From assembly GCF_011075055.1 (NCBI RefSeq), contig NC_058143.1:8323057-8387056 (forward strand): a DNA stretch of 64,000 nucleotides, written 5' to 3'. Below, piece after piece: positions 23,459-35,818 of the stretch. This stretch comes from Mangifera indica (Eukaryota > Streptophyta > Magnoliopsida > Sapindales > Anacardiaceae). The translations under genes and the position numbers were made by a program. The notes under the pieces are model-generated. The model did no database searches, was not told the DNA's origin, and saw only the letters and a list, made by a program, of their open reading frames with translations. Numbering within the stretch: position 1 is the first letter of the stretch; every line of letters begins with the position of its first letter.

Positions 23459-26200
23459 CTAATAGATCACATCTCTCAGGGTGCATATTCTAGATAGAGG
23501 TAAGTGCCCAGATAGAGGTATTACATGCATGATTTCTTCTTTCATAAAACCATTGTTATAATGTACCTCTAATGAACTCAACAAGCATAATGATGGGCAA
23601 GCCCTGATATGTCTGACAAGTGCATTGAATGACTTGGTGATATTAGTAGTCACTATATTGTACCTATGGCCTTGGAAATATGCCTTTGCCCATCGATCAC
23701 AACCCACTAAGTTGTTGTATCAGGGTGCATACAAGAGAATGACTTCATTATCTCTCAAAATTCATACTCTATATATGTCTTAGCTATTTTCCAATACATC
23801 TATATACTTGGATCGCATGTTACTATGAAAGTGATGATAATAACATCCATGGTGCACATTTGGAAAAACTTCAGGCATTGTAGATATGATACTAACATGT
23901 CGATCTAAAATAATTGTCAAATAAGATACTTCACGAAAACAATCTTTTAACTTTGTTAAAAACCAACACCACCTGTCACGATCTTCCCTAGGGCTAATAC
24001 CAAAAGCTAATAGGTATATCTAATTATTACCATCCAACAAAATAGTAATAAATAATTGGTCCAGATATCTACCCTTCAAGAAGACAACCTTAATACTGAG
24101 TGAATATGTTATTAGAATGCATAGATACAACCCAATGCCATATAAAAGTACTTAAATCATTTTTGCTTATCTATTAGTATATGCGTCATAATCCCTAGAT
24201 TATAATGCACTAAATTGTAACAATATTCTAACAACAATATAAAAGACTTTTCTGGTATGCCCCTCAATGCTTGAAGTGTCAAATTTCTTGTCTGTTATGC
24301 TTGTGCATATGATATATCAATTTTATATAGGAAAAGGACAATTTCCCACCCAAGTTTTGTTGAAATGTCAAATATGTATCCATGGCAGATGAAAAACACA
24401 AATACCCACCCAAAGTTTAATTTGTTAAGACACACCCATATATTTTATATTAGGGTTAAAGGGAAAATTCATCATTTTATTAGTAATTATAAATAATTAA
24501 AATTTTATCTCATTTTCCCTTTTAATTTGAAAAATTAACATTTTTCCCCTTGAATTAAATTTTAAAAAATTCACTTTTCGTCCTTAAAATCTAGCCACTT
24601 TCTACGGGGACGGTAGAGTAATAGTGGATGAGTCTTTGTCTAGAGGTTGTCCTCTGGATAATGATCATCATCCAAGTATAACGATCGTCGTCCAAATTTA
24701 GACTACGTTTTGTCATCCAAATTTCTAGATGATGGAACGTCATCCATTTTGGACAAAGGAGAGTCATCTATTTCGGACGATATTTTATTTTCTAGATTAA
24801 ACAACAAACGTTGTCCTCACTAGATGACTTTCCATATTCTAGATCTAGGCAACGAGAGTTGTCTAGAGAATAGATGACGCTTTGTCATCCAATGAAAGAC
24901 AACACTTCATCGTCCAGATCTAGATGATGCTCGTTATTTAACCTTTAGCTACATCAATCATTGGTGGCCGAAGGGAAGAGTAAAGAAAAAATTAGGTATT
25001 TCGGGGAGGGAGAAAGTCACTTTTCAAAGTTCAGGTATAGGGATTAAATGTTAATTTTTAAAATTTGAGGAAAAAATGGGATAAAATTATATATTTTTTT
25101 TATATTATTATTAAATGGTAGTTTTTTCCTTGTATTTAACAAAAAATTTAATGGTAATTTAGGAATAGGTGGGTGTTTGGGTTTTTCATATTCCATAGGT
25201 ATATTTTTGAAACTAAGCTAAAACTTGGGTGGAAAACTTTATATCTGTTGGCGATGTCTACAATAATTTTCTTAAACCGATACATATGATCAATTAATAT
25301 AAATCTTATCCTCAAAATTTAACCTAAAGCTTGAGCCCCAACTTGCCTGTGATATAACAATATCTGATCTCTAAGACATGTGTGTTGGCTATCGAAACAA
25401 CACAATTTGAAGTTATCACTGTCTTTTACCTTGTTTGCCCATGCATGCCAATTATATTGTGCATGATGATGTTTAACCTCATATCTGATTGTGTCTAACT
25501 TACATACCTTAAACTGATATCCCTTCTCAAAAGCATCTCGGGTTAGTACATCAATTGCATGTTGTTTACTCGAGAATAATGTATCATTTTTAGAGAATCA
25601 CCATCTTTCTACACTTCTCGACTTGTGGATGGCTGGCTAGCCAAGAAATTTGGGTAACCAATGAAATGCATCAATATGGACATTTAACCTCCTATCTAAT
25701 TGTAATTAACATGTGTTTTCTCCTTGAACTTCGATTCCTCAATGGGAATATCATGTATAACTTGCCTATCAAATTTACTCTAATATGGACATTTCTCTTC
25801 ATTGCCACAGATAAATTCTTCTTCATTATACAATATATCAACCTAAACATTATTTAAATATGTCAAGTCTTCCTCAAAAAATTCATGTTTCGGATTGATC
25901 CCGACATTTTGAATCCCTCCTAAACCAATTTCATGATCTTGTGGATAACTACTCAGTTCACCTCATTTTAAACCTTCATCTGCTTGTTGAACCTCATAAC
26001 CATCGTTATTAATTGTAGTTTTTATAAAAATTAAAACACATTCTTTAAGGAAGTTAGACAAACCATTAAGAACCTTCATATCTTCATCATTTAAGATTTC
26101 AGCAGGAATGTCATCGTCAAAATGTCTTAGTCTCATGTTTATCTGAATATTGTTTACCCTTCGATCTATGTTACACTTTTTCTCACCATTTGAATTAATC
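23459..26200 (-). pseudogene. MULE transposase pseudogene, minus strand, interrupted
   Basis: On the minus strand, from high to low coordinates, the segment at about 25330-25570 reads as a MuDR DNA-binding region (FEKGYQFKV, SQHTCLRDQI). The segment 23700-23950 reads as the transposase core with a DRHVSII word, a CYYHHFHSNMRSKY word and W-A-K-A-F-G-RYNI. The frame at 23459-23707 holds TTNI-KSFNALVRHIRA, the region of the third catalytic residue, here Lys instead of the expected Glu. A non-autonomous MULE (24331-25237) is inserted between these parts. The N-terminal limit is uncertain. Expression of a working transposase is not possible. Confidence 0.7.
24331..25237. mobile_element. Non-autonomous MULE nested in a MULE pseudogene
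   Basis: The left end (GGACAATTTCCCACCCAAG, then CCATGGCAGATGAAAAAC) is inverted at the right end, whose reverse complement reads AGTTTTCCACCCAAGTTTTA then CCTATGGAATATGAAAAAC. The terminal inverted repeat is about 85 bp and imperfect. A shared TTTATAT (24322-24328 and 25238-25244) is the likely remnant of a 9-bp target duplication. The interior (24600-24950) is packed with short direct and inverted GTCATCC / GGATGAC words and has no coding capacity. Confidence 0.7.
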
Positions 26201-28440
26201 CCTCAAATGTCGTGTGTTCTAGAATTTAAATCAATTTTCTATTACCTCCAACACATTTTATTACATTGTCACCTCTTTCTAATTATTCTCCCTTATATTT
26301 AACTGAAACATATCTCGTCATTTAAATCGATCATATAATGACCAATATTGATAACCAAATTTATTTTAAAATAACATAAGAAAGTGTACAAATATAATCA
26401 ACATAAATAACATGACCGAAAATACTACTTAAATATTTAAGTTACATTATTTTAAGAAGTTTGAGTTTCATAATTTTATTTCTATTACACAATTACAACT
26501 ATTCCGAAATTCTACTATATATTGTTCATTTTAATATATTTTGAATAATTTGATATCAATTTTATAAAATATCACTTTACTCTTATATTGTCAAATTCTC
26601 TTTCACCCTCAAATATTATCTAATATGTCTAATATTTTTTATTGTAAAATATTATTTCACCCCTTACTATTATAATCACAAGAATACCCTCTATATTTTT
26701 TTACCATTTTAATTTTTAGACATAATTTTAAGTTATTATATAAGACACTACATATAATTGTATTATCAATCAAAGTAATAACAGTTAGAGTTATAATACG
26801 CATAAATATCTCAATATCTCAAACTATTTTCCTCTTGCTCAAAATCACAATCATAAACTTTTTTTCTTTTTCCTGAAATCTCTATCAGATAATGAGTAAA
26901 ATGATATATGTTAGAGAATTATAGAGTTATGTTTTGTATAGAATAAAGGAATAGTAGTTTGGATTTTTTTTTTTTAATATTTAGAGCAATTTCATTTAAC
27001 TCCTTGAACATTTGGATTTTTTTGTTTAAGCCACAAAATTATGGATAATTTTTTTATGACCCATGAAATATGGGTAAATTAATTAATTTTCCTTTATCTT
27101 AACATGTTTACCCAAAACAAATAAATGAATAAAACCCATCTCGAATTCCAGGCTAGATTTCAATCAACATCATCCTTATAACTTTGTAATACACTTCATT
27201 AGGACAACTTTGAAATCTGCCTCTGCCCATGAGGTTTATTCTTAATGCTCAATTAATTTTATGGAAAATATGATAAAATAATAACAAAATTATTATATAT
27301 TATAACTATATTACAAATATAATTAACCAGAAATGGGTGAACCAGTATGGGAATTTGGTTGCCTATCACTTTGGCATTTAATGATAACAAAAGACATAGG
27401 TCCGCAGCAATAAAATCATATGTATATACAAAAAATATTAATTTACGTATTTTTAAATGATTGAATATTATATTAAATTATAAAATAATATATTATTAAT
27501 ACTAAATTTATAATTATTATAAATGTACATAATTTTATTGTTACATCATTTGAAAAACAATAAAAAAGTGTAAGAAATAACCAAAAAAAGAAAATCAAAC
27601 TTTTTTCTTAACATTATATATATAACATTTATATATATAGATAACGCAATTAAAAAAAATCTTTTCATACAAATATTAATGCATAATCTTGCCTAATCTT
27701 TTTCCTCCATTGAAATCCTATGACCAAGAACATAATTAATTAATAAAAACATTAGTTTAGAAGTATTCAAATAAAATCATTTTCATTTTTAACATATTTA
27801 TTTAAGTACAAATGTAATATGATTAAATATTTTTAGATAATTAAATTAGTATTTATAAAAAAGTTCTCAAATTTTAGATTTATTTTGATTTAATGTTAAT
27901 GTGTGTAATATATGTTGTGTCATGTTTCCTTGGTAAATGATTTTAGGATTTCGAGATTCGTAAAAAAAAAAAAAAAAAAGTTAAAATGACAAAGAGACTA
28001 GGTATGCTACAACTAAAGTAATTCATGAACTCGTAGAAAAATATGTGTACTGTACAAAGTTGAAGGGTACTTGGAAGATCACATTCAATAACTTGAGGGA
28101 TGAAATTGGGTTGCAATAAAACTGGACCACAACTAAAGCTCTTTTATTAGGGTAACACCTAGCTTAAGATCATAGGGGTTTATTATCTTAGGGTGCCTAC
28201 TAAGCTCATTTCAATATCAATTTAGTCTAATATACTAGACCAGATATATCTTTCGCAGTCAAATTATTAGCTTGATTTAACTCTATACCAACCCGTCATC
28301 ATTTGAATGAAATCAAACATATATTTTGTTATTTATGTGAAATTAGATATTAGAGATTATTCTATTATGTCAAATTTCTTTAAAATCCTAGTTTGATTAA
28401 ATATGCAAATACTAGTTATCTTTTTGATCTCATAAAGCCG
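26201..28440. other. A+T-rich intergenic DNA, no gene recognised
   Basis: Long A+T stretches with homopolymers (for example A18 near 27962). From about 27990 the sequence may already belong to the Copia remnant that ends near 29200, but no domain could be read before 28640. Confidence 0.45.
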
Positions 28441-29200
28441 GTTCATAAACAGGATATGTTTTTACTTATAATAACACAACAATATCAGGACACTTCATCA
28501 AACAGACTTTGATTGCAATATTTTCAAATCATTCAAAAATTCTAGCTTTTCATGAAACCAGCCAAGAATGTATATAGTTATGATATGTCATCTATCATAT
28601 CTAAAATACATGCAGTTTCCTTTTACAACAGACAATTTTCCATATTATATAAAGACAATGTCGCATGTATTGCCTAAATTAGAGGATAATACATTAAAAG
28701 AGACAAAACCAAACATATCTCATTGAAGTTCTTTTACACTCATGAGCTCCAGCATAACTAAAAGATTGATGTCAAACAAATATAATCTAGTGAGAATCTT
28801 GTAGATTTGTTCACCAAGATATTACCGACATCAATATTTGAAAAGTTAGTGTACAACATCAATATGCAATGGTTTAACTAGCAACCAAATTAATCTTACT
28901 ACAATTAGGGGGAGCATTCATTAGAACGAGCACTTACCAAGGTAAGCAAATTATTTAAGTTAATCACATACTGAATAAAATGTGCACTGTACTCTTTTTT
29001 CTTTCACTAGATTTTGTCTCACTGAGTTTTCCTAGTAAGGTTTTTAATGAGGTAGTTTTAACACGTCTAGCCCTACTTTACAAGACATTAAATAATTATG
29101 TTCTTTTGTTTTAGTTTTTATCGCACTAGGTTTTTTCTTAACAAAATTAATGTAATTATTTGTAAGTAATGAAAATCCAAAGAGAAGTGTTAAAAATTTG
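28441..29200 (+). mobile_element. Copia retrotransposon 3' end (RNase H, polypurine tract, LTR start)
   Basis: Around 28645-28860 the sequence reads, through stops and frame changes, as the end of a Ty1/copia RNase H: a DNVACIA word, then a TKP/HIS-like segment, a SSF-TL-like segment and a final LVYNI-like segment. AATTAGGGGGAGC at 28903-28915 is the polypurine tract typical of plant Copia elements. The following DNA has TGTACTCTTTTTTCTTTCAC and TCACTGAGTTTTCCTAGTAA, phrases of the same group's 3' region. Upstream domains are missing or unreadable. Confidence 0.6.
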
Positions 29201-29246
29201 CTGGATTTTTTACCACATAAACAAGTTTGATGTGGGAATGCCTTAA

Positions 29247-29750
29247 GGGTGCATTTGGTTGAGAGGGATTAAAGATTATTCTAGTAATCTATCTATTATT
29301 ACTTACATTACTTTGTTTGGTTTATAAATAATAAAAGATTCCAGTAATCTTTTATTACCAATATTAATATAGTGGATAATATAAGAGGTAATTTGATTAC
29401 CACATTCTCTTTAAATATTAAAAAATTACTAAAATAATCGTAATTTTATTATAACATATAATTTATTTATTAATTTGTTTAGGATACAAATAATCTTATT
29501 TTCAATTAACATAACAAATAACATAAAAAAATATTTTAAAATAATTATATCTAAGGGTATTTAAGTAAAATAATATATTAATATTTTTTTATTATCTCTA
29601 ATCAAACACAATAACTATTTATATTTATCTATTTTTATCTAATCTTATTAAATATAATAATAATTTATATCCAATAATCTTTAAAATAATTTATCTTTAA
29701 ATTAATTTTTTAATTTTAATAATAAAATATTCACAAAACCAAACACCCTC
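29247..29750 (-). mobile_element. Tourist-like MITE, copy 1
   Basis: The ends are GGGTGCATTTGGTTGAG and, inverted, GAGGGTGTTTGGTTTTG, with TTA/TAA at the left border. The body matches the copies at 35336-35815, 47604-48095 and 48099-48531 in the opposite orientation (AGTAATCTTTTATTACC, GGTATTTAAGTAAAATAATA). It is noncoding and about 500 bp. A GGG(C/T)GTTTGGTT terminus with a 3-bp TTA/TAA site points to PIF/Harbinger. Confidence 0.65.
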
Positions 29751-30470
29751 AGATATTTTGGTGACTTGCCACTTGTGAAGATAGTATTTCCACCCAAGAA
29801 GGAAATGAGCCATGAAAGATAATGTGTTTGGGCAGACAATATTGACTTTCGGTGGCATGCGTTAAATGGCCTTTGAAAAATTGTCTTGTCTCATTGATTG
29901 GAGGTGGCAAAAACTAGTATAAATATCCCCTCCTCTCTTCATTTTGTAATTTATATGTATATATTGATTATTACTCCGGTCGCAGTCAGTCATCTTTCCT
30001 TCATCTTTCTGTCAATTCTCTTTTCAATTATTTAAAATTTATAGCAGTTTCAAAGATTTAGAAGATTTAGAATTTAAAAGTGAGAGATGATGGGCTAAAA
30101 ATCACTACCATTCCTTCACTACTCTCTTTTTTTTCCCTTAAAAAAATAAGTCACCACAAATTTATTTGCATTTATTAACTAGAATTGTAGTTGAAAAGTA
30201 CATAATTTAACACCTATGTTTATTTCTAATTCTCTAAGGATTTTATTTATTTTTATTGAGAAAAATTATTTCCTTATTCTGATGAATTTTAAATATGTTG
30301 ACCTCTTATCTCATTGATTTATCAAGATTCTAGTGTTGTCTTAAAATCATATTTATCCACTTTGTTGTATCTCAGAAGTTGTAGAAAATCCATGCCAGAA
30401 AGATTTTCCTTGTGTCTTCAAAGCCCAACTCCTTTACTGTTTTCAACTTGAAATGTTAAAGAAAATATCT
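29751..30470. other. Intergenic DNA downstream of the selenium-binding gene
   Basis: No open frame or repeat end was recognised. It separates the MITE from the 3' end of the minus-strand gene. Confidence 0.4.
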
Positions 30471-30476
30471 TTTATT
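30471..30476 (-). promoter_or_regulatory. Candidate poly(A) signal AATAAA
   Basis: On the minus strand AATAAA lies about 135 nt after the stop codon of the selenium-binding protein gene, a normal plant 3'-UTR distance. Only the hexamer supports it. Confidence 0.4.
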
Positions 30477-30611
30477 ACTAGCATCAACTGCTATATAGCA
30501 GGATTATTAATCAGCAATCTGAGCTGATGTGAAGCTGCAATTACAGAGTGGAGCAGACTTGAGTTTTAGTTACTAGCATCAATTTGTAATCTGCCTGCCT
30601 CAACATGATGC

Positions 30612-33600
30612 TTAAATCCATATATCTGAAGTACAGTCACCACCAGGATACCTCATCTCATGGGCTAGGGAAGGACCCCCAGGTTCAGCTTCGAAGTCCA
30701 CAAAAAAGTTGGGGTTTATAGCAAGACCACCCTTCTCAGTATCAGCATCAATCTGCAACATATGGGATCCCTTCTCCATGAGATCGGGATAGAATTGGCG
30801 ATCCCATGCACTAAAAAGTGAGTTGGTAACATAGAGCCGCTTCCCGTCCAAGCTTAACTGTATCATCTGAGGTCCACCTCTCAATTGATGTCCCTATAAA
30901 GAAAAAAATTAAAACTCATCATTTCATACCTGGTAAAGTATATCAGTAGGCAAAAACAACATTAGAGTAAGTTGAATGAGTGCCTACAACATATACAGTA
31001 AAGGAAGTGCTTGCTGGGGAGAAAAATGTATAATTCCAAAAGAAAATAATGTATAGCATTATCCGCTATAATAATTTTGTTAGAAACATTGAACTGCATA
31101 ATGATGCATTGCAGAACAGCCATCTGTTTGGATGGTTGGACACAATCCACTTGCAGATCAATGCATGAGCACTTACAGAAACATATGAAAGACTGCTTCC
31201 TGGAAAGTTACGCAATCAAATGAAAAGGCTTTCCATTAATGACTGCACTTAAGTGATTGGGCAATGAGAAGAACACACAGCCTCCTTAATATGCTCAGTC
31301 ATGATTTGAGTATTGAAAACAGAAAGCACGGCTACAGAAACAAGACTGTCATAATAATCGGCAAGATATTTGGGTGAGCAAATAAAGGGCGATTACCAAG
31401 AGCATAAAAGGTGAATCCAAATTTCCTGTGATGAAATAGGTACTGGATTTTTGGGGTGAGGATATAAAGGGTTAAGTAAAAAGATTTTTGGGGTGAGAAA
31501 ATAAATGGTGATGAGCATGGAGCATAAGAAGCGAATCTAAATTTCCTGTCATGAAATTGGTACTATTTTTCTCTTTTAGGGGCTAAACAGATCATGTATA
31601 AAGCACCTAAACTTGTTTATCCTGCAGCAACTAATTTAACTGAGGTGATTGATGGACCCTTTCAGTTTCATGACAATTCATGAGTACAAACATAGAGACT
31701 AATCATTACAATGGAAAACACACAAACCTGGATCTCTGGAACATCAGCCTGCCATGTTTCACCATTGTCTTTCAGGACCACTACTGGGCTTCCTTTTTTA
31801 ATCAGCCCGCCTACCCATACTTGACCTGTCAATACAGGATTTTTTGGGTCCGCAATGTTATACTGTCGGATATCTCCATGAAGCCAGTTCACAAAGTAAA
31901 GAAATCGATCATCAAGAGAGATCAGAAAGTCAGTTATAAGTCCAGGCATTTCAGGAAGTATCCAATTTTGCACCTTCAATGGTTCCACTGATATAGCCAC
32001 CTGCACAAGTGCTCAACATGTTAAAAGTGCCAAGGACTGGACTGCTATAACAAGACAATATACCAGATATAAAACCACACATTTTCCAAAAATGCACAAG
32101 CATAGAAATACTTATTTATATACCTCATGGCTCCATGACCCATCTTGGGTTTTGAAGAATCTCACCATGTTACTTGTTAAGGCACACCCAACATACCCTG
32201 TATCTTTAGAGGGATCATGCAGGAACCTTGTCTGCAAAATAAGTTTGATGAAAAGAAAATTAATGAATTGATAGCAACAGAAGTCGCATATTAAAAGAAT
32301 AAGATGTCTACTTGTTTATAAAAATTACCTCCAGGGGAATGAGTCCGGAACTCCCAAGATCCAATGTTTGTTTTAGTTCACCCTCTGGCCAGCTGTATAC
32401 ATACAGATGCCTTCCATAGAGACCATCTGAGACATGCTGAAGGTTGAAACCTTTGGTGAAAGCTGCAGGTGCTCCCCATGATGAGCTGATCATTGTTTCA
32501 TGTCGAGGTTGGTACCAAAAATCATAGCCAAATTGAGGGCTATGTCCTGGTTTCTCCCACCTGCCAAATATGTACAAGAAAAAGCCCAGAGAGTTACATA
32601 CTATCTCTGAAACAATGTACAAGGTGCACAATGCAATCTTAGTTATGATTTTGCAATAATTTTATAGTCAAAATATTACCATCTTTTTAAAATGTTTCAA
32701 GTGGATTGCAAAATCACTTTTGAGGAACATTACAATTCAAATCAATTAAAGAACAGGTGAAAAAATCATAGTGAGAAAGGGCTCAAACCAGCTTGAAGCA
32801 ACCAAAACACAACAAAGAGTCATATCAACAACATTGAATTACCTTCCTTTCACATTAAATTCTGAGTCAAGAAGAAGGAAACCATTTCCCTCAGCATTTC
32901 CGTCTTTATCTCCAATGCATGACACCATTATATCACCAGAAGCCAGGCAATGGGCTGTGTGTGGATATGCTAATCCAGTTTTTTGTACAATTTCTGCAGG
33001 TTCAACAACTTTATGCAAAGAGGGTGCCTTTGGATTTTTCAATGTGTCAACAGCATAGATGCGGCCAGATCTGAACAAAAAATATATATAAAAATAAAAA
33101 GAAGATTTCATACAAAATTCGACAACTTCAAATCAAATTTAGAGAATCTACTCAAGAGATGGTTCCTAGTAGGGAATCCCATGAAAGCAAAATTGATATA
33201 CGTTGTTTTTAACAAGCAGTCAAGGCACTTTTATCCTGTAGAATGGATAAAAAAATTTGCAAAATCAATATAAATGATTTTGAAAATTAATACTACATTT
33301 TTCTTTGAAGTCCAAGTAAAAGGCATACAAAATCAAAATAAATTTTATTTCAATTTCTAAGTAAAATAAGAGGACAAATGGTAGATCATCAGACATCATC
33401 TCTACACAAGAGCACAAAAGAAGAAACCATGAAGAAGCATCTAAACTGTACTATTATATCACTTCTTCCAAAGCAATACAGTTGAGTGAACAGAAAAAAC
33501 AAAGAGAAACCAGTGGCCCTTTCAGTATAAGCTTCATCGTCTAAATGTAAATCAAAGTACCAACTAGTTGTCAAGAAAAACTATCAAAGTGAGTGATATA

Positions 33601-34643
33601 TCTATGCTTTTAATGAACAATCTTCTCTTTCTTCTTTTTCTTTTACTCTTTCGTTAGGAAAGAAGTATCTGTAGCATGCCTAATCAAGTACCCAAAATTT
33701 TCTGATTATAATCTTAAAAAAAAGTAATACAAATTTTAAATTGACTAATGTACTAATATTATAACTGTACAAAGAATAAGATGAAAGTCTCATATATAGG
33801 ATCGTCTGATGGTTAGATTAGCATTTCTTTGTGGAAATGTTCTCCAGTTCTGCATATGAACGAAGTTAACAAGATAATTCCAGTTCTCTTATTGCCCATC
33901 CCCCAAGAAAAAGAAAAGTGGTGGTTCTCTTACACTAAAGAAGGCAAGACCAGAAAACGCCGTTGCGCAGATGAATCTCCATAGCAAGAGCTGCATGAAT
34001 TCCAGCCAGAATGATGGAGTTCATCACCAACATATGGCATAGGCAGCCTGTGGATGACCTTTGAAAAAGTAGGTGAGGCAGGATCCACATCCACTGTGGA
34101 TAGATAATCAGGCTTCTCTCTTCCAGTTCCTATGTACAAATTGAACCATTAATAACTCACTATAATACTTTGCAATTAACATAGTTAGTCTGACAAAAAG
34201 AGGATGAGAACCCAGTTAAGACATTTTTACTTGTTTGCCAGTAACTGATTAGAGCAATTCATAAAGGCTAAAGAACTTTGACAAACGAGAAATATTTTTA
34301 CTTTAAAACTCTTTAACACTCTTATTCCTTTGCTGTTTTCTGTCAACCAAGTCAATCAAGGCTAAAAGAAGCTTCACCCATTAGATTTTGCATTTTGCAA
34401 ACCAAATTTTCAAAATCAGTAGATACAAAAACAATTTCCAAAATACAGAACCAAAAAGATCTCAGTCGACCAAGCAAAATTTAAAAGCTGTTAAAGAAGA
34501 ATACCAGAGTAAACACAAGTAACATAGATAAGTTTCTCTCTAGGACCAGCCATGGCCTCAAGTGGAGTAGCATATCCCGGTCCATGCTTGCAGCATCCAG
34601 TGCTCACTGACCCACTTTGAATCACCGCAATATCAGTCGCCAT
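30612..34643 (-). CDS. SBP1: Selenium-binding protein / methanethiol oxidase, 7 exons
   Basis: Joined exons (minus strand) are 34643-34505, 34129-33934, 33070-32843, 32560-32329, 32231-32124, 32000-31728 and 30893-30612. All junctions are GT-AG, frame is kept throughout, and the total of 1458 nt encodes 485 residues, the family length. The start is the second Met of a longer upstream frame, chosen because homologs begin there. Landmarks are the CC pair at residues 17-18 in [16 protein letters not shown] (52-55), [14 protein letters not shown] (82-95) with the CxxC and His pair, and a C terminus [16 protein letters not shown]. The protein is close to Arabidopsis SBP1. The family binds selenium and metals and includes human SELENBP1, a methanethiol oxidase making formaldehyde, sulfide and peroxide. 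Plant SBP1 is linked to cadmium and selenium tolerance. It is cytosolic as read, with no targeting peptide seen. Confidence 0.95.
31401..31566. repeat. Short direct duplication inside SBP intron 6
   Basis: GAGCATAAAAGGTGAATCCA (near 31400) and GAGCATAAGAAGCGAATCTA (near 31519) each lead into AAATTTCCTGTSATGAAAT.GGTACT. The copies are about 45 bp and are spaced about 120 bp apart. TTTTTGGGGTGAGRA also occurs twice between them. It is noncoding, in the 834-bp last intron. Confidence 0.65.
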
Positions 34644-35332
34644 TTCTTCTCCGCAGTTACAACACAAGCAAAAGATGAACACAACTGCTGATTAAACTGA
34701 CACTATTCATGTTTTTGTGGGTGTCTTAGAAAGGCTTGAGCTGGCAGTTGCCTTTTCTTTTTTAACCTTTTTTTTAATTTGTATTTAGTCATCTTCTTTG
34801 TCATTGTGCGATTTGTCCAGGTGGGATGCATCAGCATTTGCGCTATCTCTCATCTTCTAACGGTTGCCGTCTGTCTTGTAAGGATGGCATTCAAGTCCGT
34901 GATGGTATCTTTAGTCGATTCTCGTGGGTCATGGTGCGGACAATGCGGTTGGTGTTCCTTACTGTGAAACTGTCACAAGGTCTATCTTTTATTTCATAGA
35001 TTTTTTATTTCTTTAATTAATTTAAGGTTAAATTACAAATTTGCACGAAAGATTTGCAGAAATCACAGTCATACCCTCTATTTGGAACATCTTTAACTTT
35101 TTTGCCCTTTGTTAGTGCTTATTAATTTATTTTGGCTCCCGACACATCTTAGACAATTATGAAATTGCCCCCAAATTGTCTTTTGATTTTTTTGTATCTA
35201 AAGTAGAGAAGCCAATGAGTCAGGCAAGCTGGCTTTGACACAATTCATTGAGCCAGGCCAGCAAAATAAAAACATAAGGCTTGGACCATGTTGGAACTTT
35301 AAAATGTCCAAGGGTCCAACTTATGCATGGCC
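34644..35332. other. Upstream region of the selenium-binding gene
   Basis: This holds the 5' UTR and promoter of the minus-strand gene. The 34780-34970 part is less A+T rich than its surroundings. I did not find a convincing TATA box. No second gene was recognised. Confidence 0.35.
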
Positions 35333-35335
35333 TTG

Positions 35336-35815
35336 GAGGCGTTTGATTTAAATAATGTTTTATTACTAAAATAGAAAGATTATCTTGAAGATAGATTACT
35401 TAGAAGATTATTATGTATAAATGATTACTGTATTTGATAAAATTTGATAGATATAAATAATTATTATGTTTGGTTAAAGGTAATAAAAGATTACTAATAA
35501 ATTATTTTACTTAAATGCCCTTGAATATAATTATTTTTAAATATTTTTATATTATTTGTCATATTAATTAAAAATAAATTTATTTTTATCTCAAAAAATT
35601 AATAAATTATAATATAATTATAATAAACTCAAGATTACCTCAGTAATCTTTAAATACCTAAGGTGAAGGCGGTAATCAGATTACCACCTATATTACCTGC
35701 CACGTCAGCATTGGTAATAGAAGATTACTGTAATATTTTATTACTGACAAACCAAACAAGGGAATAAAAGATAGATTATCAAGGTAATCTTAAAAAACTC
35801 TAACCAATCGCCCCC
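35336..35815 (+). mobile_element. Tourist-like MITE, copy 2
   Basis: The ends are GAGGCGTTTGATTTAAATAA and, inverted, GGGGGCGATTGGTTAGAG, with TTG (35333-35335) and TTA (35816-35818) as the probable 3-bp target sites. The body is shared with the 47.6- and 48.1-kb copies: AGATTATCTTGAAGATAGAT, then TAATTATTTTTAAATATTTT. About 480 bp, noncoding. It lies about 700 bp upstream of the SBP start codon. Confidence 0.7.
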
Positions 35816-35818
35816 TTA

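Noticed and set aside
31680..31991. 103-codon plus-strand frame
   Set aside because: Antisense shadow of SBP exon 6.
32771..33273. Two plus-strand frames of 95 and 96 codons
   Set aside because: Antisense to SBP exon 3 and its introns.
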